Below, in pieces: positions 21,918 to 34,209 of a DNA stretch of 64,000 nt. Made by a program: the position numbers and the translations under genes. Under the pieces are notes generated by a model. It did not search any database. It had not been told where the DNA came from and was given only the letters and a program-made list of their open reading frames with translations. Numbering within the stretch: position 1 is the stretch's first letter; every line of letters begins with the position of its first letter. The stretch is from assembly GCA_950295325.1 (NCBI GenBank), contig OX485806.1, forward strand, positions 52,325,169 to 52,389,168, given 5' to 3'. This DNA comes from Polytrichum commune (taxonomy: Eukaryota; Streptophyta; Polytrichopsida; Polytrichales; Polytrichaceae).

Positions 21918-23252
21918 ATTAGGCTTAGGCAGATTAGCATTAGGCAGATCAGGAGTAGGTAGTTCAGAATTAGATAGGTAGAGTTAAGAAATCCCCTTTT
22001 TGGGTTTTGACAAAACTATAAATTCAAATTTTTGTCAGCGCGAAAAGCGGATCGAGATCTGGAAATTCCGTGAAGGACACGTTTCCGGATTTCTTGCCGC
22101 TTGGGGTTTTCTGGGCGGCCGCCTGGGCTGCCACCAGTAGTTAGGGATTGTGGCCTCTACTTAAGGCTGAATAAGGAGCTTGAGAAAGGTTTTCTTCTTT
22201 GATGTTGTATGTCGTTGCTCCCTACTCAATAAAGCTCTAGTTCTCCATCTATTCTGACTTGTTTTGTGCACGGACTGTTAGGAGAATGTTGCAGATCTAG
22301 AGGGAATGAATGAGTAGGAAGTACGGATAGGACAAAGGAGAGGAAACCTGGATCAGATCCGACTACATTACTATGGATCCTTTCTCAGTGTAGTGGGAAG
22401 GAAACCTCGTGAGATAACCGTCGTTAGGACTGGGTAAGATCAGGGAGGTGCCGGACTTACGCCATCCGACCTTCTGAAAAGGTCTCATGGATCCTGGGCG
22501 GGGCAATCCAGAAAGTGGTACGGATCACCCAGTTATCTCAGATTTAGTAGAGCCTAAGTTCGTTGTAGCCGAATCGGTCTGTCAGAAGGAGGAGAGAAAT
22601 CAGAACAGTTAGGATTCCGGTTCGGAGATCATTTCCGGCGTGTAGTGGGAAGGAAACTTCATTATTCCAGATGCTTGGATAACGTCCATGTGAGATAGTC
22701 GTCATTAGGACTGGGTAAGATGAGGGAGGTGCCGGACTTACGCCATCCGACCTTCTGAAGAGGTCTCACAGTCTTTGGGCGGGGTAATCCGGAAAGTGGC
22801 ACGGATCGCCCAGTTATCCCGGATTAACAGATCTCCGACCGAATCTTGACCTTTATGTCGTTGTAGTTCCGGGAACCATCCGGATTCTCTGTGTGACCTG
22901 CCAGGAAAGATTAGGCCGATCCGGACTGGTTGTGAGAGAAATCCGGATTCTGACCATATAGGGACGTCTTCACCGGATGAACCCAATCATCAATGGAGGT
23001 AGGAAGTAGGTAGGTAGGTAGGTAGGTATTGAGGAAATATGCATGTAGGAGTAAGACTTAATTATAGAGGTTCATTCTGGAAGGCAAGTCCCGGAATAAG
23101 GATTTCCAAAGGAATATCCAGATATGGAAAGCCAACCCGGCCGGTGGTCGATTTTCAAGTAGGAAAAGTGTGTCCCTGACATCCTGCATTTCACAGAATC
23201 CCTGGACGATACTCGGATCATCCGGAACTTTTGGTGTTCGTGTGCTCCCACA
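21918..23252 (+). other. 3' region of element D, with polyadenylation signal and internal duplication
   Basis: AATAAA at 22228-22233 follows the D gene by about 310 bp and is a plausible polyadenylation signal. A segment of about 165 bp at 22388-22555 (GTAGTGGGAAGGAAACCT...) is repeated with changes at 22643-22830. A (TAGG)n microsatellite lies at about 23003-23030. The last 200 bp is AT/GC mixed and ends GCTCCCACA. Confidence 0.6.
22388..22830. repeat. ~165-bp duplicated segment in element D 3' region
   Basis: Copies at 22388-22555 and 22643-22830 share AGGTGCCGGACTTACGCCAT, GACCTTCTGAA(A/G)AGGTCTCA and GGCGGGG(C/T)AATCC. A unit of about 90 bp separates them. This may be subterminal repeat structure of D. 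Confidence 0.75.
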
Positions 23253-23257
23253 ATGTT

Positions 23258-24600
23258 TGTAAGCATCCGTTAACATGATGGGCCAAATGTACCATGTTCA
23301 AAGGACCTTTTGTGTTGTGAGGCGACCCGCAAAGTGGACCGTACAAGTAGTATCGTGACATGCTACAAAGATATTCAGAATTTCCATCTGAGTAAAACAT
23401 TGACAAAACACTCCATCAACCCCTTCAATAGAAGTGATTGGCTATGATGATACAATGACGACTAATATTCCATCATTCAATTCATTCTAGTCCAACCCTT
23501 CTGGCATTGTTAGAGTGCTCAAGAACTCGACAATGTGAGCATATGATAATGAGATTACCGTAATGAGAAATAAATTATCATCTAGTAGTACATCATCAAT
23601 GTCCACCTTGTCCACCTTGCCCACCTTTTTAGATAATCTTGACATGTGGTCGGCATACTAGTGTAAACGATTGGGCTTTTATTGTACAATGTAATCTAAT
23701 TCATTAATAGATTACATGACTTGATGACTACCAAAAACAATGGAGTGGTCTTTGAGGTCGGGCCCATAGGGTTGGCACCTAATCGCCCCTATTGCGACAA
23801 CATAGGCATCATAATAGGCATGGAAATGAAATCAACGTGATTATGAGGGCATCATAACAAACATTACATTTGAGGTCCATTCGTATTTTGCATTTTTCCT
23901 AGTGAGGTTTATTAAAAGGATTGTCATAGTGGCTTAATTCTCTACGATGTCGCAGTACCATCCAAAATGGCCTCAAGTCCTTTGGATCCCTTTGACTATA
24001 GTGGGACATTGAAGGTTGAGGATTACATCAATCTTTTTAGGGTCTGGTTCTTTGGCGGATTCCGCCACAACATAACCCAATAGCACGTTATTTAAGACCG
24101 CCATGTATAGTTTGGTCGGGTTGAGGGCTAGGCCATTTTGCCGACAACAAATAAAATGCTCACAAAGCATGGCAAGGTGAAGGGCCTTAGTTACCTAGAT
24201 GTTAAAATCATCAATGAAGACCGACATGGAATTGTGCGAGAGGTCAAGAAAAATGGAGATCATTACACATTAAAATGCAATCGGTGTGTTAAATAGGCCC
24301 AAGGGCATTACTAAATAAATGAATGTATCCTAGGGCGTCGTGGATGTTGTTTTATAATAGTCTTTGGGATCAATGGACATTTGGTTATAGCTAGGGTAGC
24401 CATTTAATCGAGTATACAACTCATGCCTAACCACCTCATCTAAAATTTGGTAAATAAAGAGCAATGGGAAATGATCATTTTCCGTGGCGCGTTTGTGGTC
24501 AATACACACCCTTAACTTGTTTGTAGTCAGCTTGACGCTGCATCCACTCAATGCCATCCTCATACATTTCATCCACTCGACGTTGTGCCGGTCTTTGTAT
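23258..24600 (-). pseudogene. Gypsy A reverse transcriptase to zinc finger (5' part), decayed
   Basis: This is the upstream half of gypsy A. From right to left on the minus strand: RT palm start KLRVCIDHK...DHFPLLFIYQILDEV and YNQMSIDPKDYYKTTST (24572-24330); the catalytic loop region is lost; the RT C-terminus NGLALNPTK...NNVLLGYVVAE...EPDPKKI (24170-23973); RNase H remnants with QPYGPDLKDHSIVFG near 23750; and the integrase N-terminus with GPLCGSP-like and MLTDAYKH pieces up to 23258, where element D cut it. There are frameshifts throughout. Confidence 0.85.
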
Positions 24601-25559
24601 ATGGTCTAATTGTTTCTAACAATGTTAATTAACTAACATTGATTTAATTTTTAATATCTAGTTTTTTTTCTTACTAATCCATGATTTTGTGGGTGGCTCA
24701 CATATACAAACTTAGATTTATTGCAAATGACGTCTTTACCCGATCGAAAGGAATGCAAATATTTTTAAGCCTTTGATCAATGACAACATTAAATTGGTAT
24801 CGTTACAAAACATGTCAATTTTTTGCAAATGGTTCGACCTAATTCAAGAATATTTTGTTGCACATGATTAGACATTAACAGTAAAACACATGACACAAAT
24901 GCAAAAAAAAACACAAGTTCATTACCCTTGATAGGTTTAAGTAAAAGTGAATCCAAACTATACACTAATTCTAAATTCTATAAAGGAATTAATCATAAAT
25001 ATTTGACAAATACATTGATCTAGAAAGCCTAGCAATATATGTCAAAAAAAATTACATGTTTAGAATGCAATGTTAGTTCCGTGCAAATATATATGTTAGA
25101 AATGTAATTGTCAATTATTCTATACATTGTAATAGATGTTCATAAATCAAATTTGTAAGTAGCAAAAGGCATTTAGGAATTACAATAGCTATAATAAGTA
25201 TTATTTATGAACAAATAACATCCAAAGTATCCCTCTAGCATACTAATGGTAATAATATAAAAATAGAGGTGGAAATTGTATCAAGTTCTAACAAACTATA
25301 GAAGCATTATAGGTATCAATAGGATATTGAGTCCCAAAAATATTATGCATGTGGTTAATTGCTTTGGATGGAACTAACTACGAATTAAAAAGGTAGTTAA
25401 ACTTGAGGTGCTTATAATTTTATATGAAGAAGATTGTACAATCAATAAAAATATCATTGCCAATTAAGTGTGGCCTTAGATAATGGCACCAATAGGTGGT
25501 AATACTATTGAGAAAATATTATTATGGAAGGTAACATCAACTATCGACAATGACAAATA
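24601..25559. other. AT-rich stretch, nothing recognised
   Basis: It contains the second copy of the 1225-1350 repeat (to about 24675). Beyond that I see no domain, long ORF or repeat boundary. It is likely decayed 5' sequence of gypsy A. Confidence 0.5.
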
Positions 25560-26162
25560 GATGGTGTCACATACTAATTTAAGGGGTAAGATAAAGAAAA
25601 ATCAAGTATCAGGAAAAACGTGGTAGTTCCAGAAAAGAATGATACCTATTACAAAATGTAGTTTGGTAGGCCAACATAGTACCAATGGTACAACCAATAA
25701 CAAAACTTTGATGAGATGGTATAATAAAGAATTAGACAAAAAAAATAATGATTGGTTAAGAATTCTTATTTCACTGAGGGTATAAAAACATTCTCTAATA
25801 AGATAGATTGGAAAGGTTTATCCATTCAGAAGGACAAACAATTGTAAAATAAGCTATTAAAACCAAAAAAAACAATCGTTCAAAATACTTTTGCTAGATT
25901 TGTCTTGAGTTGGGGCATCTCACTAAGGATTGCACTAACTATCAAACGTCTAAGCAATCAACATAAGTTGTGGAATTGAAACAACAACCATGCCCATTGA
26001 GTGTCTATTGTAATTTGTGAAGAACAAATAACAAATAAGCAATCAATGTTGTAGGTTCAAAAGACCATTGAAAAACTATCAACTTCTAGGTTGATTGATC
26101 TTATATCAAATCAAAATATGATGTCATTAGTGTTTGCATCAAAGTTAGGATTTTCAATCACC
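25560..26162 (+). pseudogene. Retroelement gag relic with zinc knuckle
   Basis: The plus strand at about 25890-25932 reads C-x2-C-x4-H-x4-C (ICLELGHLTKDC, with a stop between the first two Cys). This is the nucleocapsid zinc knuckle that packages element RNA. Flanking sequence is AT-rich and full of stops. Orientation is opposite to gypsy A, so it belongs to a different element. Confidence 0.55.
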
Positions 26163-26167
26163 AACAT

Positions 26168-27119
26168 TGTGACGCTCCTTTCCATGAGGAGTGCCCAAAA
26201 CACCATGGGCATAAAGGGGACTCCGGAGTGACACTCGGGACTTGTGGCATCATTGGTGAGAGGGCCCAAGTGATCCAAGTGTGGGCAAAGGCCCCGGATG
26301 TTAAAATGCCTCCCATCCACGGAAACTAGGATTCATGAGAGTAAGCCCATAAGCTATGAGAAACTTATGGCGTCCGGATTCTAAAACGCCTCGATCAAAG
26401 GTGTGATCTAGGAGATATGGCAATTTGAATGGGGACAACGCCCTGGGATAACAACGACTTGGAAGTGGCGCCCGGGATTGTGAAGGTTTGAACATTCATA
26501 ACTTCCTCAATATTTTCTTGAATGGGGCAAATGAGGTGTTTATCAACATCTACGCATATATATTAATGGTGTGGTTGCTTGATAAAAGCAAAGATCACAC
26601 AATAAATTATGAAGGTCTAAAGCTACTAGAGGCTTCTAATTCCTACGACTAGGGGAAAATATCTACTTTGCCCCAACTCTTATAAGAGAGACAAAAGATT
26701 ATTTGAAGGTGGGATAAGGGCCTTACCCAAAGTCCTAGAGGCTTATATGAGTGAGGTGGTGTGGCCAACCAAACCCATTCGAGGCCAAAGGGCATGGTCT
26801 TCACAGGCGTTGGCCCAACATAGGGGCATAGTTGCATAGTATGGTTTGGGTTGTTATAGTGTTGCTCCGTCAATGCGATGATCAACTTAAGATTGGATTT
26901 TCATGGATGAAAGTCCACATCTAACCATTGGTTACATATTAAGGAAAGAATCTCAAATGCATGATCGGAGGGTTGGTCACCCACCTATGAGCTTGGAGGT
27001 CCGTGGAATGGGAAGCTAACCATTCGCATGGGTGGAATGTAAAGGGTTAGCGCTCGTGAGCTTTGCTAGAATTAAGAAACAATCAAGATAGTTAAAAGCA
27101 CCTAGCAAGAGTTGCAACA
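26168..27119 (+). repeat. Solo LTR of the gypsy B family, old
   Basis: It is homologous over its full length to the 975-bp LTR (starts TGTGACGCTCC, ends GTTGCAACA) but with many substitutions. It therefore predates gypsy B and the copy at 58072. No primer site or coding sequence follows, which is the structure left by recombination between two LTRs. A matching 5-bp duplication is no longer evident. Confidence 0.85.
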
Positions 27120-28729
27120 ATCACATCACCTTACAAATGTTGTCACATTGCATCACGTCAAGATGCGACAGTCAACTACGTAGAGAAAAAAATGCACTTT
27201 AAAACGGATTTGGGAGGAATTGATAGTGTGGTATGGAAAGATTACTAGGAAGATCGACAACTATCAAATCCAACAAAAGATGTGCGAATGGATGTGATGT
27301 GGCCCATATCCATCAAAACACTTTACAAATGGTATGATAATATTACGTGGTATTATTATTGCTATCAACTGTTATTTTGCAATTGATTTAGTTGTCATCT
27401 AGAATGTTGACCAAGGGGTTGACCGTGTCAGTTTACACCCATGTAAACCATTGGACTTACCCACATTGTTGTGATTTTTTTAATATTCTATCGCTATCAT
27501 AGGACGTGATTTGACGTGATGGTTATGATGTGATGTGATGGACGTGGGAATGAAATTCTTGAATCCAACCTTTGTTTTTAATCCATTTGCCTCGTAGACA
27601 ATGCAATGACATGTTAGAAATCCACAAGTACAAATAAAAAATCACAAGTAATTATGAAAGTCCCAACAATTAGTTAATAACATATGTTATTTACAAAATT
27701 CCCGGTTTTCAACCAAAAAAGGGTGACATTGTACCATTATTGAACATATATATTTGTCTATACAATCAAAACATGAATTTCAATAGCATGTGTTGAGGAA
27801 GTGCCAATCTTGTGGATTTCTATGGGTTGATATCATTGTGTAAGTTTGGAGGGCATAATTTGATAGTCAAATTGAGAGGGTGGTGGTGTACAAACAACAA
27901 CAACAAATGATGGTAGAATCACCACCATATAAGGTAGTGGTTTAAGGACCATTGGATCTCGCTTCAACAATTTCTTCCCTTTTTTTTGAGGTGTGCCATT
28001 GGGCATTGCTTTTTGGTGAGCATCCCACAATTCACTATCAACTCAAAAGTGTTGACGGGCTCCCCAATATTTTTTTTCATATTTTTCCTCCATAGGCATA
28101 AAATAAAAAAAACTAGTTGATAATCCACGGACAACTTTGCAAGTATCTGAAATGCAAATTATTATTTTGAACATTGTTAAAGGGGAAAATTGCTAAATGT
28201 TTATGAATCCACACCAAGAAAATATTGCGGAAAATATTGAAGCAATTGTTTGATATGAGGTCCCTACAAATAAATCAAGAAAATGAAGAAATAAAAAAAT
28301 TACCATTCACATTATATCCAAAATTGTACTACAAAGAAATTTGACACTTTATGATAATGCCAACCCCACTTCATGAATGACTTTCAACTTTGTTGATTTT
28401 GTGAGCATGGTATTGTTTTTGATAATGGAAACAAAGGTTTCATCCCATACACAAGAATGTCATTTCACCACATAATTAGATGGTTGTGGAACACCTCTAG
28501 GTATATCCTAATTCACCTTTCCTAGGACTTGTGAACGTCATCAAATTTAATGATGAAGGCATGCTCTAATTAAATACGATGACAATACAATAAAGATAAT
28601 ATATATATGCACATAGTAAATAATTTTTATGTGTACATTGCCCAATTTGATGCCTTAATGACAAAATTGAGAGTCTTGTCTTTTAAATCAATAGCTAAAG
28701 ACAGAAAATACTAGTGACATTGCAGTCCT
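27120..28729. other. AT-rich stretch, nothing recognised
   Basis: No domain or repeat border is seen. A short minus-strand ORF at 27833-28030 is unassigned. Confidence 0.45.
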
Positions 28730-29990
28730 ATTCCGCCTAGACTCCCACCCTTGTGCGTCGTAGTCCGGGTGAGAGCCTAAGGCTCACATGTGATCGCTTG
28801 ACCTTACTTAGCCTTGCCACTCCGCCTCCAATACTCCAATAATGTAAATATCAAACACACAACTTTTATTCAAATAACACATGTTCAAATATTGAGGAAT
28901 AATCTATGCCCTTGTGATCATTGCCATACACACAATCATCTATCATGTCTTCTACACACCACACTTAAAACCCTAAACCCTACTACAGTGAATAATGTTG
29001 AGTTTGAGTTAAGGCCAACGCCTAATTACACGGTCGGCCAAGCCACCCTTCTTACTAAGACTTACTAATTGGGTTACACCCAACCATCCTCACTAGTTCT
29101 CCAACCTCACTAATCCTAATTCCCAAATCCACTAATGCCTATCCCCTAGCGCCATCAGTTCACCACCGTCCCCTGTTTCAGCTTGGATGAGTTGCTCCCA
29201 TAACTTCGGCAGTAGCTGCACCCTGTTTCGGCTGCCTCTTAAGCCCTTCCACCTCCGTTAACCAGCAAGTGTCGTTCATCCCCACATTAAGCCTCCTGCC
29301 TATGGAAAAATGCCCTTTCATGTTAATGCAACTATTCTGCTACGCCACTCCGTAAACTCTGGCCTTCCAGAACCAGTTGCAGCTACAGTTTGCCACCTCA
29401 TGACAATGGCAGTTCCAATTTCACCGCTACTGAGTCAACTGGGTCAGCAAAATTCAAACAAAATTGAGTGGCTAGTGCATACATGCCCTCTAGATTCTCC
29501 TTCCTCTGACTGCTCCCAATCGGAACAACATCATCAATGTTGCAGCTCCACTTTTCTATCTCATGTCCCCTGGAACAATAAACCTCCACCTTCTCTCTGT
29601 TGCGGAATGCGCTGGAGCTCATACACACATTCCTTTCCCAGTAATGCAAACAACTCACCTCGTCCGATTGTCGACATCGAATTTCCCTTTGCAGGTCCCT
29701 GGGTTGTGGTTCCAGTGCAGATTCTTCCTCGCTTTCCGCAAACTCGAGTACTCTTCTCCGAGATTCACTTGCCTTGTGCAGCTGTTGGACTCATCTCCCG
29801 ATAATGGTCTTCCTCCCAAGCCTGCCCTACTCCCCCCTCTTAATGAACACCCACTCACCGTAAACGAACATCGATGCAGCCTTCCACCATTCTTTTTTAA
29901 CGAGTCACACATACATGGACACGACCTAAGCCCAAACCTATTTGGCCTAATGTACTCTCACACTCTAATTGACTAATTCACAAATTTTAA
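28730..29990. other. GC-richer island with overlapping open frames, unidentified
   Basis: This block is visibly less AT-rich than its surroundings. Plus-strand frames at 29310-29804 and 29563-29976 overlap minus-strand frames at 29655-29912 and 29398-29658. On the minus strand the frame starting at 29912 (MCDSLKKNGGRLHRCSF...) runs to an AG|GTGAGT-like donor near 29660, and coding-like stretches continue to about 29150. This could be a decayed or captured minus-strand gene. I recognise no family. CCTAAACCCT-like telomere-box motifs occur at about 28970. Confidence 0.35.
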
Positions 29991-32900
29991 TCTTACTCTT
30001 TAAGTAACCCCAATCTCATGTCTAACAAGACTAAATCTAACCTAGTTAAAACCATGTCTAAGTTCTAATGCCTCCCGCTTGTTATTGCTTTAACGCTTCA
30101 AGCAACCACAAACACCAAGGTCTTTTATAAATTTTAATGTTAAGAACACATGTGGGCACGATATTGGGCTCACATAATGCGAGGCTCATTAATTGTGAGA
30201 ACAACTAAGATGGAGCGAGCATTTAAAGATGCATCAATATCTTGAAGTTCCAATCGTATCTTTCAAAATCAAATCACATCAATCAATATCATTAATTATT
30301 GATGACATAAGAACTTTTCAAAAACTCTTATAAGTTTTTTGAGGATGGTCAAATTTGTAGTTCACTTTATGACTTATGTGATATATAAATCATTCAACAT
30401 CAAATCATACATACATATATTTTCATCAATTTACATAATTAATAAGATTTACATATTTTCAACCCTTGATAAAGCCATCATCTCCATTTTTAAAATGATA
30501 CCATGATCATACCAAGGTAACATGGTATCCTTTTTGATAATGTAGACGAATGTTTTACACAATTCAAACCTTGCTCAAACTTGCATGGCTATTTTTTTTG
30601 GCCCTCATTTTCATCCTCTTAGTTACCATTTTATGTTCTTGGAGGTGTGAAACTTGTTAGTTCTGATGGTTGTTTCTAGTTCCATCTTCTTGCTTCTAGT
30701 GCAATTTCTAGTTTTTGAATCAAATTAATGTCTCATTAACAACCTTTTGTAATAGATCAAATGTCGTATTTGGTTTTATTGTTTTGCTCCAATGCTTATC
30801 AATTTGCATTTTGAGGAGAGTAAAAGGCATAGGACCTATATATATGTATATGTATATGTATATGTATGCATAAAAGACAAATACACTTATGCCAAATAGG
30901 ACATTTTGTACCTCTTCCCAAATACCAATACCAAAAACCAAATCATCCAAACTAAACAATTTCTTTAATTCGTCGTTGCAATCGGATTCTAACAACATTC
31001 GTTGCAATCGGATTCTAACAACATTCATTGCAATCAAAGTCATGACTTCCCAAACTCCAATGGTAGATCAATGCTTGTAGGTCCTTTGTTGAAGGTAATT
31101 TATCACCGATTCATTATTTGCGATGGAAATGATAAATAATGATTATCATTTGATTGATTAAAATGATATCTATACAAAATGGAAATATGCATTATATTGC
31201 TGTAAATGTGATAAAACATGTAATCTACCCAATAATACATGATATATTCTCTCACATGATGTATATTCATCCTTAGCGACAATCTTTGTGAAATCTTGGA
31301 GTGGAAAAGTACCAATGTGTTGTATTCAATATACCTTGTGAATTGTTTTAACATGATCTAGTTTTGTGGATTTACAAGTCACATATTAATTAGATTCTCA
31401 AAAACAAATAAAAAATGGTTTTTGAAAAGAAAAAAAACAAGGATGAAGGGTAGGAAGTACACGTCTTCAAACCCATAAAAATAAAAAAATGCTATCCATG
31501 ATATAATGCCATTTAAGATTAAAAAGTATGAAACATATCTATAAGTGTTCACTAGATGATTGTGTTGCCCCTCATATAGCATTTTATCTTAAATATGAAT
31601 TAGGTCAAGGTTTGAGGCCGAATGCGATCCGTATTATTATGAACTCCTTAACTTTATTCAAATTAAGTTACATATTTGACATTATATGCCCAACTTATTA
31701 TTAGCCTATGGTAGTAGTAACTACATGCATACAAGGTGTATTGCCAATGCAAACAATAATGCACTCAAAGTTATAATGCCACGTCCATAGAATGGTATGG
31801 TGATGAAAGTTGGTGGCACATGCAGGAATACATATTGCAGTACAATGTTTTTTCTCAAACTAAAATGGAAATTTAGAATAAATATTGATCAAACACTACA
31901 TGTTCATGAAAAATCACTATGAAGGACATTTCCAATTATTGATGCATCTCCATAGCTTGACGGGATGCCCATTGCAAAATCCTTTATTTTCCTCAAGCCT
32001 ATTTTGAAAAGTATTGAAATTGCATGATCCACTACATCATATAATCAAGCATATTAAATTGCATGATGGTGGAAAAAATACAATTACAAAAAAACTTGTG
32101 AATTACTTGGTCAATCAATATCATTTCACTCACTGCAATAAATGTGTTAGGATTGTTGTAAACTGATAGTAGGCTGAGTGGAAATTATTATTTTAAAATA
32201 AAGTTTGAATTTTGTAATTAAATAAATCACATAGCTTAACTAATAGGAAACACAATCATAAAAATGCTATTTTGGCTAGAATCAACAACTCACATGTATT
32301 GACCACATCCACACATTCATTTTCATACTTACATGGAGTGAAGATGCATTTACACATTACAAACTGAACCATTCAAAATAAATAAAAATCTTTAAAACTT
32401 GAAAAAATAATTATTTTGGAATAAATGTCAAGAGAATTTGCTAGAAAAAATGCTATGAATGAGGGTAGGTTTATAAAAAATGAAACACTAACCGTTGATC
32501 GAGCAAAAAACTTATTCATGAGAACAAGGACAAGATCTCAAAGCGATGATCAAATTTGTGAGAATAAGGAATGAAGAGTAAATCTGACAACATCAAACAA
32601 AATTATTGAATTGCTTACATAGTGGTGTGAGGGATTCCATGCTTTAATAAATTGGGTTTAGTTTTCTTGCATCATCATAATCATTTTCATAAGTACAAAG
32701 TGAAACAATATCATGTTTTGGATGTCTTAGCGTAGAAAACCTCGCACTTGGGAGTTTTTAATTGATGTCCAAATTATTTGGATTGAGAATTTCTTTGTTG
32801 TTGGAGCCTTGTCCTCTTGCTTGGATGTATTGGCCATAATAGACTTGGTTAAAAAGGGTCCTTCATGTGAAGAACTCAAATGTGGACATTTCCTTAAAAA

Positions 32901-33828
32901 TTTTCCACTTCTTGTGGCATTTGATATTGTAGAAAATGCTCAGAGAAAAACTAGTGATTTACTATCTACATTATAATACAAAAATGTAATGAAATTTTAT
33001 ATTAAACCTATTATTTCATAATAGAGATATGGTTGGAAAAAAAAACAAAATATATATGTTATTACATTGCTTCATAGGTTCTCCCCATTTGTACAAATCA
33101 CCAACCTATTTCCAAAATTTCAATAAGATATACCTAGGCTTGGATATATAATAAGATCAACATACATTTGGTTTGTTGTTGTTTTACATATAGTTGGTGA
33201 ACAAACATAATGTGAGTTGTCAGGCATTTTGGAAAAAAATCTGAAAAATTGTGAGGGAAAAGAATTTTTATGAGTTGCAAAGGAATTTTGTATAAGGGAG
33301 GGAAATAATTTATGGGAGAAGTTGACATACTATAGGGGAAGAAAGAATATGCTATGGAGATGAGGGTTGTAGTGTTATTTTCTTGGTTTTGTTAACCTAA
33401 ATCATATTCCAATGTGAATTTGATGTGAAAGCCATTGAAATATCGTAATTGAACAACTTCAAAAAATTATTGGATTGAAATATCATAAAATAAAAGGTGC
33501 ACAAACTTCAGCTTGAATGAAAAGGGTGTGTAGGTACGAATCTACATCAACCAATTGAAGATTGTTTTAAAAACAATTAGGTTAATGAGGAAAAATGTGT
33601 GTATATTGTTGCTCTAAAAACTCTTTAGAACTCTTTAGAAATTTTTTTGTTTGATAAAGGCTATTTTTGTTGTGATAATAATATAATGTCCCTTGACAAA
33701 ATGCTTGCAAAGTGTACATATGGAGATGAAAATTAGCTAAAGGCTATAGTGTAGTTAATTCTAGCTAACAATTATTTTGCAATTGACTAATGTTATACAC
33801 AACACAAGAATTTGAAATTGCAAAGGCC
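29991..33828. other. Long AT-rich stretch, no gene seen
   Basis: No recognisable protein domain is present. There is a (TATATG)n microsatellite at about 30832-30870 and a 30-bp tandem repeat (TTGCAATCGGATTCTAACAA) with about 2.5 copies at 30969-31033. Remaining ORFs are short and of low complexity. Confidence 0.5.
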
Positions 33829-34209
33829 TATTGGAAATCAATAAGACTAGAGATGGGATTGCACAAAAAACAACACATTTTCATATACATAGGAACAATT
33901 CTTGGAGTGAGATGGTTTTATGCTCTCTTTCCTTTGTCTTTTATTATTTTCCTTGGTTCATATTAAAAATATGGAATAATTATCATCATTCTCCAACCAA
34001 CATTGTGGCTTTATTATAACCTCATTGTTTTTCATGTTTCTTCTACCATATCTCTATTGACTACAAGCAATCTAATGTTTTACCTTTTACAATTCCTTCG
34101 AGTATTATATGTCTATTGACTACAAACAATCTAATGTTCTACCTATTACAATCCGTTCGAGTATTATATTTTTGTTGACTATGAGCAATCTAATGTTCCA
34201 CATTCAATA
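33829..34209 (-). repeat. Old copia 3' LTR with internal triplication
   Basis: It shares AATAAGACTAGAGATGG and GAGTGAGATGGTTTTATG-type blocks with 43136-43395. It ends TTCAATA beside a CTCC(C)A-rich polypurine-tract complement. A unit of about 58 bp (CTACAAGCAATCTAATGTT...GAGTATTATAT) is present three times at about 34048-34195, making this LTR longer than its partner. Confidence 0.78.

Larger units (their letters stand above)
2607..23252 (+). mobile_element. Element D: short-TIR/TG...CA element with 5-bp TSD, carrying nested insertions
   Basis: The element starts TGTGGGAGC at 2607 and ends GCTCCCACA at 23252, a perfect 9-bp inverted terminus. It is flanked by the direct duplication ATGTT (2602-2606 and 23253-23257). 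Removing it restores the gypsy A zinc finger in frame (YKH-VDICNVC), which confirms the borders. Without gypsy B it is about 3.9 kb. TG...CA ends and a 5-bp duplication suggest an LTR retrotransposon, but I find no direct long terminal repeat by eye. The two ends share only the terminal 9-10 bp plus a loose CCGGAT-containing stretch. Short TCCGGA motifs are dense near both ends. It carries one gag-like gene, broken by gypsy B. Confidence 0.8.

Noticed and set aside
26163-27124. Target duplication for the solo LTR (ATCAC seen near both sides)
   Set aside because: The left ATCAC is six bases away from the LTR edge and the immediate flanks (AACAT and ATCAC) do not match.
28968-28985. Telomere-like CCCTAAACCCTA motifs here and at about 19105-19125
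   Set aside because: Each is only one or two units, consistent with a plant telo-box or chance. There is no interstitial telomere array.
30832-30870. TATATG run as a possible promoter
   Set aside because: It is a simple microsatellite with no gene downstream in either direction.
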